A stretch of 64,000 nt of DNA from Cryomorphaceae bacterium. Its GTDB lineage: Bacteria; Bacteroidota; Bacteroidia; Flavobacteriales_D; Sanyastnellaceae. Position 1 is the stretch's first letter, and the number at the start of each line of letters is the position of its first letter. The position numbers were made by a program, and so were the translations under genes. Below the pieces are notes generated by a model. It was not told where the DNA came from and did no database searches. It saw nothing but the letters and a program-made list of their open reading frames with translations. The DNA lies in assembly GCA_016124575.1 (NCBI GenBank), contig WGNM01000023.1:62001-126000 (forward strand), in the 5' to 3' direction. Below, in pieces: positions 43,850-52,888 of the stretch.

Positions 43850-45190
43850 ATGACTTCCACCCTGTTCAAGAATGCAACCCTAATAAATGAAGGAACTGTA
43901 AGAAAAGCGAACGTGGTCGTCCGCGATGAGCGCATTCAAGCCATCGACTTTTCTTGCACCATCCAACCGCCGGTTGACGAAGTAATTGACGCCAACGGAT
44001 GCTACCTCATCCCGGGAGCAATTGATGATCAAGTGCATTTTCGAGAACCCGGTTTAACCCATAAAGCAGAAATTGCAACTGAATCGCGCGCAGCGGTAGC
44101 AGGTGGCATCACCTCCTTTATGGAGATGCCAAACACTGTTCCCAATACGCTGACGCAAGAGTTGCTACAACAGAAATACGACCGCGCAGCGCAAGTGTCG
44201 CCAGCCAACTACTCGTTCTTTATGGGAGCCAGCAACGACAACCTTGAAGAAGTGCTAAAAACAAACCCAAAAACGGTTTGTGGCGTTAAGGTTTTCATGG
44301 GGTCTTCAACGGGGAATATGCTCGTCGACAACAAAGAAGTTCTTGAATCACTGTTTCGTGAGTGCAAAATGCTCATCGCTACGCACTGCGAAGACGAAGC
44401 CACAATTCGCCGAAACACAGAAGCAGCGAAAGCAACGTATGGCGATGTTGTACCTATGAGCCAGCACCCAATCATTCGCAGCGAAGAAGCATGCTACCTT
44501 AGCTCTTCAATGGCAGTAGAACTGGCAAAGAAGCACAACACCCGCCTGCACATACTGCACATCTCAACATCCAAAGAGTTGTCGCTATTTCGAAATGATA
44601 TTCCCCTCTCTGAAAAAAGAATTACCGCTGAAGCATGCATTCACCATTTGTGGTTCACAGACAAAGATTACGTAGAAAAAGGTTCTTTTATAAAATGGAA
44701 CCCCGCAGTGAAAACAGAAAGCGATCGCTCGGCAATACAAGCAGCAATTAAAAACGGCACCATCGACGTGGTTGCAACCGACCATGCACCGCATACACTG
44801 GCCGAAAAACAAGAAAGCTATTTCAAAGCACCATCTGGCGGACCACTCGTGCAACATGCCGTAGTAGCCATGTTCGAACTAGCAAAAAAAGGAGCAATTG
44901 AACTGGTAGATATTCCCCGACTCATGGCTCACAACGTTGCCATCATGTTCGACATCGTTGATCGCGGGTACATCAGAGAAGGCTATTGCGCCGACTTGGT
45001 ATTGGTTAAGCCTAACGCAAACTGGATCGTTACCAAAGAAAGTCTCCTTTCAAAATGTGGCTGGTCTCCTTTCGAAGGGGCTTCTTTCTCAAACCGCATC
45101 GAAGGAACATGGGTGAATGGCACAAAGGTTTACGACGGAAAATCGGTGTCTGATTCGCTTGCGGGAAAGAGACTACTTTTCAACCGATGA
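43850..45190 (+). CDS. pyrC: Dihydroorotase
   Basis: This amidohydrolase closes N-carbamoyl-aspartate to dihydroorotate in pyrimidine synthesis. The 446-residue enzyme has the metal motif DDQVHFREPGLTHK, with Q in place of the usual second half (DxHxH becomes DDQVHF with the second histidine kept). The metal motif VVATDHAPHT lies near residue 306. A lysine in KVFMGSSTGN could be the carboxylated one. Relatives with a changed first motif include hydantoinase-like and non-catalytic dihydroorotases, so activity needs a check. It overlaps the DUF4296 gene by 4 bases. Confidence 0.88.
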   Translation: MTSTLFKNATLINEGTVRKANVVVRDERIQAIDFSCTIQPPVDEVIDANGCYLIPGAIDDQVHFREPGLTHKAEIATESRAAVAGGITSFMEMPNTVPNTLTQELLQQKYDRAAQVSPANYSFFMGASNDNLEEVLKTNPKTVCGVKVFMGSSTGNMLVDNKEVLESLFRECKMLIATHCEDEATIRRNTEAAKATYGDVVPMSQHPIIRSEEACYLSSSMAVELAKKHNTRLHILHISTSKELSLFRNDIPLSEKRITAEACIHHLWFTDKDYVEKGSFIKWNPAVKTESDRSAIQAAIKNGTIDVVATDHAPHTLAEKQESYFKAPSGGPLVQHAVVAMFELAKKGAIELVDIPRLMAHNVAIMFDIVDRGYIREGYCADLVLVKPNANWIVTKESLLSKCGWSPFEGASFSNRIEGTWVNGTKVYDGKSVSDSLAGKRLLFNR

Positions 45191-45534
45191 GATACGCAGC
45201 AATCCTCCTCATTGTATTCGCTTCTTGCTCTTCAAGCGAACGCATTCCACCTGCAGATATCATCCCTCGTGACTCGTTCGTAGCTCTGCTCACAGATGTC
45301 CAATTGCTCGAGGCAGTAAGCAAGCAGAAAATGATCAGAACCGATAATCCAGGTCCACGTATTGCCCGTTACTACAAGAAAACATTTGAGAAATTCGAAG
45401 TCACCGAAGAACAATTTCTGGCTTCATTCAAATGGTACTATGAAGATCCTGAAGACATGATCTCTATCTACGAAGAAGTGCTTAACGAACTCGTTAACCG
45501 CCAGTCGGAACGCAACCAACAACCAAAGCCTTAG
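45187..45534 (+). CDS. DUF4296 lipoprotein
   Basis: This protein has 115 residues. The N-terminus MRYAAILLIVFASCSSS ends in a lipobox cysteine (Cys14), so it is membrane-anchored. The body DSFVALLTDVQLLEAV plus YYKKTFEKFEVTEEQFLASFKWY is the DUF4296 signature, a Bacteroidota family without a known role. The start overlaps the pyrC stop (ATGA), suggesting coupling. Confidence 0.9.
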   Translation: MRYAAILLIVFASCSSSERIPPADIIPRDSFVALLTDVQLLEAVSKQKMIRTDNPGPRIARYYKKTFEKFEVTEEQFLASFKWYYEDPEDMISIYEEVLNELVNRQSERNQQPKP

Positions 45535-45536
45535 TG

Positions 45537-46541
45537 TTATTGAGCGGCAGACTTGTACTTCGCTTTATATGCTTCTCCGGCTGACTTAATAACCGCATCC
45601 AACGGTCGAAAGGCAAAGCCCGTAGCGCTCATTTTCTCGGCGCTATAGCGATAATCTTGATCGGTATTCTGAACCGCCTCTCGGGTTATTACCGCGCGCT
45701 TTCCTGAAATTTTTTCCCAAACCCAAGCTGCGCGCCATGCCAGATTTAAAAGCCAGTTTGGCGCACTCTTTTGAGGTGGTAAGACAGCTATCGACTCAGC
45801 AATTTTATTGAACAGATGTTGAAATGACTGGTGTTCACCAACAAGCAAATAGCGCTCGTTGAAACGTCCGTTATCTCTCAAATAAAAACATGCGTCAACA
45901 ACATCTTCAACAGCAACAAACCCATTTGACCCTGCGGGGAAGAAAGGTAACCCTTTGTCTATATTCGAATACAAAGCAGCACTGCTTCTGCTGAAATCCC
46001 CACGTCCGACAATCACTCCTGGATTTACGACAACAACCCGCAACCCTTCCTCATGTCCGCGCCATACCTCACGTTCAGCCAAATGCTTGCTTCTGGCGTA
46101 ATTCGTCAATTCCGGACCATCCTTCCACTCGGTTTCCTCTTCTGTTACACTCCCACGTCCGCCCCGCCCTAAAGCAGCAACTGAACTGATATAATAGAAT
46201 GTCTGAATTTCTCTTTCCAGGGCTGCATTCACCACGTTTGCCGTGCCTTCCACATTTACTTTGTATAGCATATCCCGATCAGCAGCGTGAAAAGAAACCA
46301 TGGCAGCAGCGTGAAAAACAGCAGTGCAGCCTTCCATGGCTTCAACCAAAAAAGTGGTGTCGAATAAATCTCCCTCTACCCACATCACATCTTCCGAAAG
46401 TCCTTGGTCACGGAGCAAAGCCAGCAATGGATCTCTGTCACTGCCTTCACGCACCAGCAAGCGCAACCGCTCGCCTCTGCGAAGAAACGTTGCTACAGCA
46501 TGCATGCCAACCAACCCTGTACCACCAGTTACAAATATCAT
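45537..46541 (-). CDS. NAD-dependent epimerase/dehydratase (extended SDR)
   Basis: This extended short-chain dehydrogenase has 334 residues. IFVTGGTGLVGMHAVATFL at the start is the NAD(P)-binding loop. The active Y-x3-K is YARSKHLAE near residue 147. The protein is close to dihydroflavonol-reductase-like SDRs (VNPGVIVGRGD) that act on sterol, sugar or ketone substrates. The substrate is not indicated. It ends two bases from the DUF4296 gene on the other strand. Confidence 0.9.
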   Translation of the reverse strand: MIFVTGGTGLVGMHAVATFLRRGERLRLLVREGSDRDPLLALLRDQGLSEDVMWVEGDLFDTTFLVEAMEGCTAVFHAAAMVSFHAADRDMLYKVNVEGTANVVNAALEREIQTFYYISSVAALGRGGRGSVTEEETEWKDGPELTNYARSKHLAEREVWRGHEEGLRVVVVNPGVIVGRGDFSRSSAALYSNIDKGLPFFPAGSNGFVAVEDVVDACFYLRDNGRFNERYLLVGEHQSFQHLFNKIAESIAVLPPQKSAPNWLLNLAWRAAWVWEKISGKRAVITREAVQNTDQDYRYSAEKMSATGFAFRPLDAVIKSAGEAYKAKYKSAAQ

Positions 46542-46649
46542 GTCTCAAAGGTACGGTGCAAGAATTATATTCAAGCCATTAACCGTGAGCGATGTTTAAC
46601 CATTCTTTGATGCGGAAATAGCAGATAGACGTCATTCCACTAGAGATTA

Positions 46650-46680
46650 TTGAACACTGACTCGGTTCTCTGTAACTTTG
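46650..46680 (+). promoter_or_regulatory. Promoter of uvrC
   Basis: TTG at 46650-46652, a 20-base spacer and TAACTTTG at 46673-46680 fit the Bacteroidota promoter layout. The ATG is 20 bases further. Confidence 0.55.
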
Positions 46681-46700
46681 CGAGACGAGCGTGCCCAATT

Positions 46701-48500
46701 ATGGAGTTTTCAAAACATATCAAAGACATCCTTCAACGACTGCCTGATAAGCCCGGTGTTTATCAGTATTACGACAGTGAAGGCACCTTGCTGTATATCG
46801 GAAAAGCGAAGTCGCTGAAAAAGCGTGTTTCGTCTTATTTCACGAAAATCAAGCATGAAAACGGGAAGACAAGGATTCTTGTTAGGAAGATTGTCGACAT
46901 CAAATTCATCATTGTCGACACCGAGCTTGACGCCTTGTTGCTCGAGAACAACCTGATAAAGCAATACCAGCCGCGCTACAACATTGCGTTGAAAGACGAT
47001 AAAACCTATCCTTCCATCGTAATCAAAAACGAGCGTTTTCCGCGTATTTATGCCACCCGACAAATCATCCAAGATGGGTCAGAGTACTTCGGTCCGTATG
47101 CCTCGGTAAAATCAATGCATACATTGTTAGAACTGATAAAAAAGCTCTATCCAATTCGCTCATGCACATACCAATTGAGCGAATCCAACATCAAGGCTGA
47201 GAAATTCAAAGTTTGTCTGGAATACCACATTGGAAACTGCTTAGGTCCGTGCGTCGGACACTTCAATGAGGAAGAATACAACCAGAATGTTGAATCCATT
47301 CGGCACATTATTCGCGGCAATCACAACGATGTTATCAAGTACCTTAAAGACCGCATGCATGGCTTTGCCAGTGAACTTGCATTCGAAAAGGCGGCATCAT
47401 TGAAAAACAGGATAGAAATACTTGAAAAATTTCAAGCGAAAAGCACGATTGTCCACCCTAGCATTCACAACACAGACGTATTTGGTATCGTTTCCGACAA
47501 AAAGAGCAGCTTCGTAAACTACATGCGGATCATGAATGGTATGATCATCCAAGGGTTCACATCCGAGTTCAAGCACCGTTTAGATGAAACAGAGCAGGAA
47601 GTGCTTGAATATGCCATCATCGCTATGCGCGATCGATTTAACTCCAATGCGAATGAGATTTTTGTCCCAATAAATATCTCAATTGAGATTCCAGGTGTAA
47701 AGGCCCACATCCCGCAACGCGGGGATAAAAAGAAATTGCTTGAGCTTTCGATTCGGAATGCGAATTTCTTCATGCGCGACAAGCAGAAACAACTCGAACT
47801 TACCGACCCTGAAGCACATACCACGCGCACACTAGAAGCCATTCGCGACGATTTGCGTTTATCCGAACTTCCTATTCAGATAGAGTGTTTCGATAACTCG
47901 AACATTCAAGGAACGCACCCTGCTTCAGCTTGCGTTGTTTTTAAAGATGCCAAACCCGCCAAATCTGAGTACCGCACATTCAACATCAAAACGGTAGAAG
48001 GCCCTAACGATTTCGCCAGCATGAAAGAAGTCGTTTACCGCCGATACAAACGCCTGCAAGATGAGCATTTGCCCATGCCACAATTGATCATCATTGATGG
48101 TGGAAAGGGACAATTATCATCTGCCGTTGAGGCGCTTGAAGAGCTGAATTTACGCGGACAGATCGCCATCATTGGCATTGCCAAACGACTCGAAGAAATA
48201 TACTTCCCAGGAGATAGCATACCACTCTACCTCGATAAAAGATCCTCTACGCTTAGGGTAATACAACACCTCCGCAATGAAGCTCACCGCTTTTCACTGA
48301 GTCACCACCGAAACCGCAGGAGCAAGAACGCCTATCGTTCAAGTCTGACTGATATAGCGGGTGTCGGACAACAATCGGCAGAAAAGCTGTTGAACGCATT
48401 CAAAAGCCTCGATGAAATTGAAGTTGCGACGATAGAACAACTTACCAAAGTGGTAAATCTCAAAATTGCACAATCGGTCTATAAGCACTACAATTCATAG
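46701..48500 (+). CDS. uvrC: Excinuclease ABC subunit C
   Basis: UvrC makes both incisions in nucleotide excision repair. The 599-residue protein has the N-terminal GIY-YIG nuclease (KPGVYQYYDSEGTLLYIGKAKSL). A UVR segment follows near 200 (HNDVIKYLKDRMHGFA). The RNase H-like nuclease domain has CFDNSNIQGTHPA and IIDGGKGQLSSA. A C-terminal helix-hairpin-helix pair ends it (DIAGVGQQSAEKLLNAF). I chose the ATG at 46701 because an upstream in-frame ATG at 46650 lies before the promoter -7 box. Confidence 0.97.
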   Translation: MEFSKHIKDILQRLPDKPGVYQYYDSEGTLLYIGKAKSLKKRVSSYFTKIKHENGKTRILVRKIVDIKFIIVDTELDALLLENNLIKQYQPRYNIALKDDKTYPSIVIKNERFPRIYATRQIIQDGSEYFGPYASVKSMHTLLELIKKLYPIRSCTYQLSESNIKAEKFKVCLEYHIGNCLGPCVGHFNEEEYNQNVESIRHIIRGNHNDVIKYLKDRMHGFASELAFEKAASLKNRIEILEKFQAKSTIVHPSIHNTDVFGIVSDKKSSFVNYMRIMNGMIIQGFTSEFKHRLDETEQEVLEYAIIAMRDRFNSNANEIFVPINISIEIPGVKAHIPQRGDKKKLLELSIRNANFFMRDKQKQLELTDPEAHTTRTLEAIRDDLRLSELPIQIECFDNSNIQGTHPASACVVFKDAKPAKSEYRTFNIKTVEGPNDFASMKEVVYRRYKRLQDEHLPMPQLIIIDGGKGQLSSAVEALEELNLRGQIAIIGIAKRLEEIYFPGDSIPLYLDKRSSTLRVIQHLRNEAHRFSLSHHRNRRSKNAYRSSLTDIAGVGQQSAEKLLNAFKSLDEIEVATIEQLTKVVNLKIAQSVYKHYNS

Positions 48501-48619
48501 TAGAATATCATTTCTAAGGCCATTAGATTAGGTAATTAATCCGAATTATTATTTCAGTTCTAAGGCTTATATTTACATCAATTTTGTATCTTTCCAAAGA
48601 CCACTTAATTGATTGTGCC

Positions 48620-50152
48620 ATGTCGAACAAAGCCAGCGATAACCTACACCGCCTAATAAAATCGTTATCTAAACCAGAAAAACGGTATTTCAAAGTGTTC
48701 TCCTCACGCCATGTTATAGGCGATGAAAACAACTATCAACGCCTTTTTGATGCGATAGACCGTCAAGAAGATTATGACGAAGAAAAGCTGTTGAAGAAAT
48801 TCGCAAGCGACGCCTTCGTAAATCGCTTTAGCATTGCCAAAAACCGACTTTATCAAAGTGTCCTTAAGAGTCTAGATTCCTACCACGCCAACAGCTCTGT
48901 GGAGGCTCAAATAAAACGTCAGATACACGCTGCTGAAATCTTGTACAACAAGAGTTTGTATGACCAGTCGCTAAAGATCTTAAGGAGTGTAAAAAAGATT
49001 GCTGAACGACATGAAAAAATCACAAGTCTAATCGAAATTTCTCGCTGGGAAAAACGCATTCTTGAGAAAGATCAATATGAAGGATTAGGAAAAAAAGACC
49101 TGAAACGCATTTTAGATGGGGATTTGGCATTGACTGCGCGTATAGACACCTACAATGAGTTATGGAATATCAAAAGCAGAATATTCCGCAATCTGTATGT
49201 GAAAGGCAAAGCGCGGTCGAAGAAAGAAATGGTGAAATACAAGAAAATTCTTGATGAACTCGCTGTGCGACAAGAAAAAGAAGGTATGCTTACCGAAAAT
49301 GCCTACTTGTTAAATCATCTCTATAGCGCATACTATTACGGTATTGGCGAAGATCAGGCGTCGTACCCATACCTCATCCAAAACCTCGACCTGATTGAAC
49401 GCATGCCATTCTTGTTTTTAGAAGAACCATCGATGCATTTGAGCACGCTTACCAATGCCATTTATTTGGGGAATAAACTCGGACATAAAGAAGAGGCCTT
49501 CAATAATTTGGAAAACCTACGTGCACTTCCAAAATTGTTGGAATCTAACAACACAGAAGACCTTGAAATTCGAATCTTCGCACTATCGAACAGTATAGAA
49601 CTGGCTTTGCATACCGAAGATGGGAACTTTGAAGAAGGAATAAAGCTTGTACCGTTAATAGAAGAGGGGTTGTTGAAATATGAGGGACAGCTTAGCTCTG
49701 TTAGAAAAGCTTCGTTCTATTTCAATATTGCTGTGTTGTACTTCAAGGCCGGACATCCCAATGAAGCATTAAAGTGGATCAATCAACTACTCAACAACAT
49801 TGAGATTGATGAAACACAAGATATTCATTGCATGGCGCAGATAATGAACTTGATCATTCACCTTGAACTTGGAAACAAAAGTCTGCTGCCCTACACGATG
49901 AGGTCGACCCAGCGCTACCTAGAAACAAGGGAGAAAGTCTACGCCTTTGAAACAGTTTTCCTTGAGTTCATCAATGAAATCCTCAAGAAAAGAACGACGC
50001 GCACCGAACGTGATCTATATGAAGAACTGGTGCAGAAGCTCGATGAACTGAAAAGAGATCCGTATGAAAGACAAGTATTCGAATACTTTGATTTTCTGAT
50101 TTGGGCTTCCAACCGATTATTGGTGGCTTCTGATTCACTTTCAGACGACTAA
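48620..50152 (+). CDS. Helical TPR-like protein of unknown function
   Basis: This protein has 510 residues with no signal or membrane segment. The opening LHRLIKSLSKPEKRYFKVF is a motif I associate with a Bacteroidota-specific family of helical-repeat proteins. About a dozen helix pairs, such as FYFNIAVLYFKAGHPNEALKWINQLL, resemble TPR repeats. It could be a scaffold or regulator. I chose the ATG at 48620 over one 36 bases upstream, because a TATCTTTC -7-like box lies just before it. No operon partner is seen. Confidence 0.75.
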   Translation: MSNKASDNLHRLIKSLSKPEKRYFKVFSSRHVIGDENNYQRLFDAIDRQEDYDEEKLLKKFASDAFVNRFSIAKNRLYQSVLKSLDSYHANSSVEAQIKRQIHAAEILYNKSLYDQSLKILRSVKKIAERHEKITSLIEISRWEKRILEKDQYEGLGKKDLKRILDGDLALTARIDTYNELWNIKSRIFRNLYVKGKARSKKEMVKYKKILDELAVRQEKEGMLTENAYLLNHLYSAYYYGIGEDQASYPYLIQNLDLIERMPFLFLEEPSMHLSTLTNAIYLGNKLGHKEEAFNNLENLRALPKLLESNNTEDLEIRIFALSNSIELALHTEDGNFEEGIKLVPLIEEGLLKYEGQLSSVRKASFYFNIAVLYFKAGHPNEALKWINQLLNNIEIDETQDIHCMAQIMNLIIHLELGNKSLLPYTMRSTQRYLETREKVYAFETVFLEFINEILKKRTTRTERDLYEELVQKLDELKRDPYERQVFEYFDFLIWASNRLLVASDSLSDD

Positions 50153-50319
50153 CCCTTGTAAAACAAAGGCTTTAGGACTTTTCAAGAAAGTTAACATCCC
50201 TATATTTATATTGATTTTCAGTCGTTTAGACTCCAAGAAGCACGTCTTCCTGTAGGTCGTTTCGAAACATTTTGTAGGTAATCGCCGTATCTTTCAAACG
50301 AAACCTGCAAAATAATTTT

Positions 50320-51348
50320 ATGTCGAAGACTATCCTTATGATGGCCTCACTTTTCGTGTGCCTCTCGTCTTACGGTCAATACGGAGACCTTGGAACAGAC
50401 GTCCAACCAGACCCCTCTGAACACACCGCGCCGCTTATTTATTACGGTGAAGTTTTCGACTTCAGCGGTGGGTATCAAGTAGGTGATACAGCGATGAACT
50501 TTACCATTTATGATAAAGCAGGAGAGCGAATCAATTTGTACGAAGAATTGGCCGGTGATAAACCCGTGGTGATGGTTAGTGGAAGTGTAAGTTGCAATCG
50601 CTTTAGGGATGTTTTCGAGAACAACGCTGTAGGCCCGTATTTGGAAGTTCAAAACTACATTTCGGAAAACCGAGACGATTTCAACTGGATTTTTGTCTAT
50701 GGTGTTGAGGCTCACCCAACAGATGGCAATTGTCCGAGCAATTGTCCGCCAACAATCACAACCGACACTACAGTGCTTCAACATCCCGACTACAACTATC
50801 GTTTATGGGCCTTGCAAGGATGGCTTGATTCACCAGAACACGAGTTTGATTATCCGATGTACGCTGACAATCCTGATAATTCGGTTTACAACACCTTTTT
50901 TCAAAAAGCATTTGGCATTCTCGTGTTTAACTGTGATGGCACTGTTGCCATGCAGGGCGATTGGGCACTGAATTTCATCCCAGAAAACACAGATGCGCTG
51001 GCTGAATTCAAAGAAAACTATTCCATGTGTTCTATTGATTGGCCACCTGCCCCGCCATACTTAGGAGAGGCAGAGAGTGTCGATGACCAAGAAGACACCG
51101 TTGGGGTGCAAGAATTAGACGCTACACAAATTTCGATTTATCCAAATCCGTCAAATGGCATGTGTGCTATTGAAGCAGATGCCAATGCAACGATTGAAAT
51201 TCGCGGTATTAACGGACAGCTCATAGACACACTGCCAGCAGGAAGTGCAAAAAGAATGTTCAACACAAGCAACTTAGCGAACGGTATTTATTTCGCTGTG
51301 AGCAATCTAGGAAATACGGCCACCCAAAAATTGGTAGTCTTACACTAG
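50320..51348 (+). CDS. Secreted thioredoxin-fold protein, iodothyronine-deiodinase-like, with T9SS type A domain
   Basis: This protein has 342 residues. A signal peptide (1-19) leads to a thioredoxin-like domain (about 50-230) with GDTAMNFTIYDKAGERINLYEEL. Next comes VVMVSGSVSCNRFRDVF, where Cys92 occupies the place of the catalytic selenocysteine of iodothyronine deiodinases (GSCTUPPFR). FVYGVEAHPTDG near 127-136 matches the deiodinase EAHPSDGW segment. A second cysteine pair (CPSNC, 138-142) lies close by. The last 75 residues (SIYPNPSNGMCAI, IEIRGINGQLIDT) are a T9SS type A sorting domain. True substrates are unknown. It may be a peroxiredoxin-like or dehalogenating enzyme. Confidence 0.85.
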   Translation: MSKTILMMASLFVCLSSYGQYGDLGTDVQPDPSEHTAPLIYYGEVFDFSGGYQVGDTAMNFTIYDKAGERINLYEELAGDKPVVMVSGSVSCNRFRDVFENNAVGPYLEVQNYISENRDDFNWIFVYGVEAHPTDGNCPSNCPPTITTDTTVLQHPDYNYRLWALQGWLDSPEHEFDYPMYADNPDNSVYNTFFQKAFGILVFNCDGTVAMQGDWALNFIPENTDALAEFKENYSMCSIDWPPAPPYLGEAESVDDQEDTVGVQELDATQISIYPNPSNGMCAIEADANATIEIRGINGQLIDTLPAGSAKRMFNTSNLANGIYFAVSNLGNTATQKLVVLH

Positions 51349-51351
51349 ACC

Positions 51352-52386
51352 TTATTTGGTTGTAAATGAATCCCAACCCTGCGCCTGTAGTGGAACCTGC
51401 TTACCGTCTTTGGTGATCAATTCGTACCCTTCAGACTTGTCTGTCATATACCCAATAACAGTAAAGTTTGGCAGGTCTTTGATAGCATCATAAGAAGCTT
51501 GAGGCAAGGTAAAGAGCAACTCATAGTCTTCTCCCCCGCTCAGGGCACACAGCGTTGGATCTAAGTTAAAATCACGTGCTGTGTCGTAAGTTTGCTGGTC
51601 AATCGGAATTTTATCCTCGTATAGCTTAACCCCGACTTGCGACTCCGAACAGATGTGAAAAATCTCAGAGGCGAGCCCATCTGAAATGTCAATCATTGCC
51701 GTTGGCACCAAATTCATTTCCTCAAATTGACCGACGATGTCGACCCTCGGCTCTGGCTTCAGTTGACGCTCAAGAATATAATCGTAGCCTTCCAATTCAG
51801 GCTGAGCGCCCGGCGCTTCGCGGAACACCAGCTTCTCTCTTTCCAAAACCTGAAGTCCCATATACGCGCCGCCCAAATCACCTGTAACAATCAACAAATC
51901 ACCTTTTTGGGCCCCATTTCGGCGAACAACCTTGGCTGCAGGGGCGACGCCCAAAACAGTCACAGAAATTGTCAATCCCGATAACGAGGTTGTGGTATCT
52001 CCTCCTATTAAATCTACCTTGTAATTGTTACACGCCGCACGAATTCCTTCGTACAATTCTTCGAGCGCCTCCACTGTGAACCGACTAGAAACCGCAATCG
52101 ATACCAACACCTGTTTTGGCTGGCCGTTCATTGCCACTATGTCTGAAAGATTCACCGTAATGGCTTTGTAACCTAAGTGCTTTAGCGGCGCATACATCAT
52201 GTCGAAATGCACCCCTTCTGTTAGCATATCGGTTGAAACCAACATGACACCCTCTTCTTGATTCACCACCGCTGCATCGTCGCCAATACCCACCATCGTT
52301 GAGCCATTAAAACGCTCAAATTTCGATGTCAACTTCCTAATTAGGCCAAATTCGCCCAATTCATTGATGTTTGTTGTTTCACTCAT
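51352..52386 (-). CDS. thiL: Thiamine-monophosphate kinase
   Basis: ThiL phosphorylates thiamine phosphate to the active coenzyme thiamine diphosphate. The 344-residue protein has the ATP and metal motif VGIGDDAAVVN near residue 35. LVSTDMLTEGVHFDM, LIGGDTTTSLSGLTISVTVLG and the late ALSGGEDYELLFTL are typical. I chose the ATG at 52386 (MSETTNINELGEFGLI) over an upstream one adding 5 residues. It faces the T9SS gene end to end and diverges from the suf operon. Confidence 0.95.
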   Translation of the reverse strand: MSETTNINELGEFGLIRKLTSKFERFNGSTMVGIGDDAAVVNQEEGVMLVSTDMLTEGVHFDMMYAPLKHLGYKAITVNLSDIVAMNGQPKQVLVSIAVSSRFTVEALEELYEGIRAACNNYKVDLIGGDTTTSLSGLTISVTVLGVAPAAKVVRRNGAQKGDLLIVTGDLGGAYMGLQVLEREKLVFREAPGAQPELEGYDYILERQLKPEPRVDIVGQFEEMNLVPTAMIDISDGLASEIFHICSESQVGVKLYEDKIPIDQQTYDTARDFNLDPTLCALSGGEDYELLFTLPQASYDAIKDLPNFTVIGYMTDKSEGYELITKDGKQVPLQAQGWDSFTTK

Positions 52387-52465
52387 GCTGCAAATGTACA
52401 TGGATTTGAGTTGAGCAACATCAATTTCATAGAGCTACTACCGCAAAAAAGGTATTTTTTGCATC

Positions 52466-52504
52466 TTTATTTAGACCATTTCTAAATAAAAGACAATACC
52501 TTTG
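52466..52504 (+). promoter_or_regulatory. suf promoter under a 25-bp perfect dyad (probable operator)
   Basis: TTTATTTAGA (52466-52475) and TCTAAATAAA (52481-52490) are perfect inverted repeats around a 5-base centre. The -7 box TACCTTTG follows at 52497-52504. The dyad covers the expected -33 region, so a bound dimeric repressor would block RNA polymerase. A link to iron or Fe-S status is inferred from the genes controlled; no regulator gene is adjacent. Confidence 0.7.
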
Positions 52505-52537
52505 CAACATTGAATTCATTGGATTGTTAGAACAATT

Positions 52538-52864
52538 ATGATAAAAGTTAACGACAGTGCAAGAGAGCAGGTTGCTCATTTGTTGAGCGAAGGTACTCAC
52601 CCATCAGAAGCCTTTGTTCGTGTTGGAGTGAAGGGTGGTGGTTGTTCAGGATTGATGTATGACCTTGACTTTGACACAGAGATCAGAGAGGGAGATCAAG
52701 TTTTCGAAGACAACGGTGTAAAAGTCGTAGTTGACCGAAAGAGCTTCTTATATCTGGTTGGTACTGAATTAGAATTTACTGGTGGGTTGAACGGAAAAGG
52801 TTTTGTTTTCCGCAACCCAAACGCAAATAGAACCTGTGGATGTGGAGAGAGTTTCTCCATCTAA
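52538..52864 (+). CDS. sufA: Iron-sulfur cluster assembly accessory protein (HesB/IscA type)
   Basis: This A-type carrier has 108 residues and holds Fe or an Fe-S cluster for delivery to targets. The three conserved cysteines are present in GVKGGGCSGLMYDL and in the terminal CGCGESFSI. It is the first gene of the suf operon here and starts 33 bases after the promoter. Family members are called SufA or IscA; the SufA name follows from context. Confidence 0.93.
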   Translation: MIKVNDSAREQVAHLLSEGTHPSEAFVRVGVKGGGCSGLMYDLDFDTEIREGDQVFEDNGVKVVVDRKSFLYLVGTELEFTGGLNGKGFVFRNPNANRTCGCGESFSI

Positions 52865-52888
52865 ATCCATTAAAAAGTTAATCACGAT

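Noticed and set aside
50581-50600. Selenocysteine in the deiodinase-like protein
   Set aside because: The codon at the matching position is TGC, and the frame is open without any in-frame TGA.
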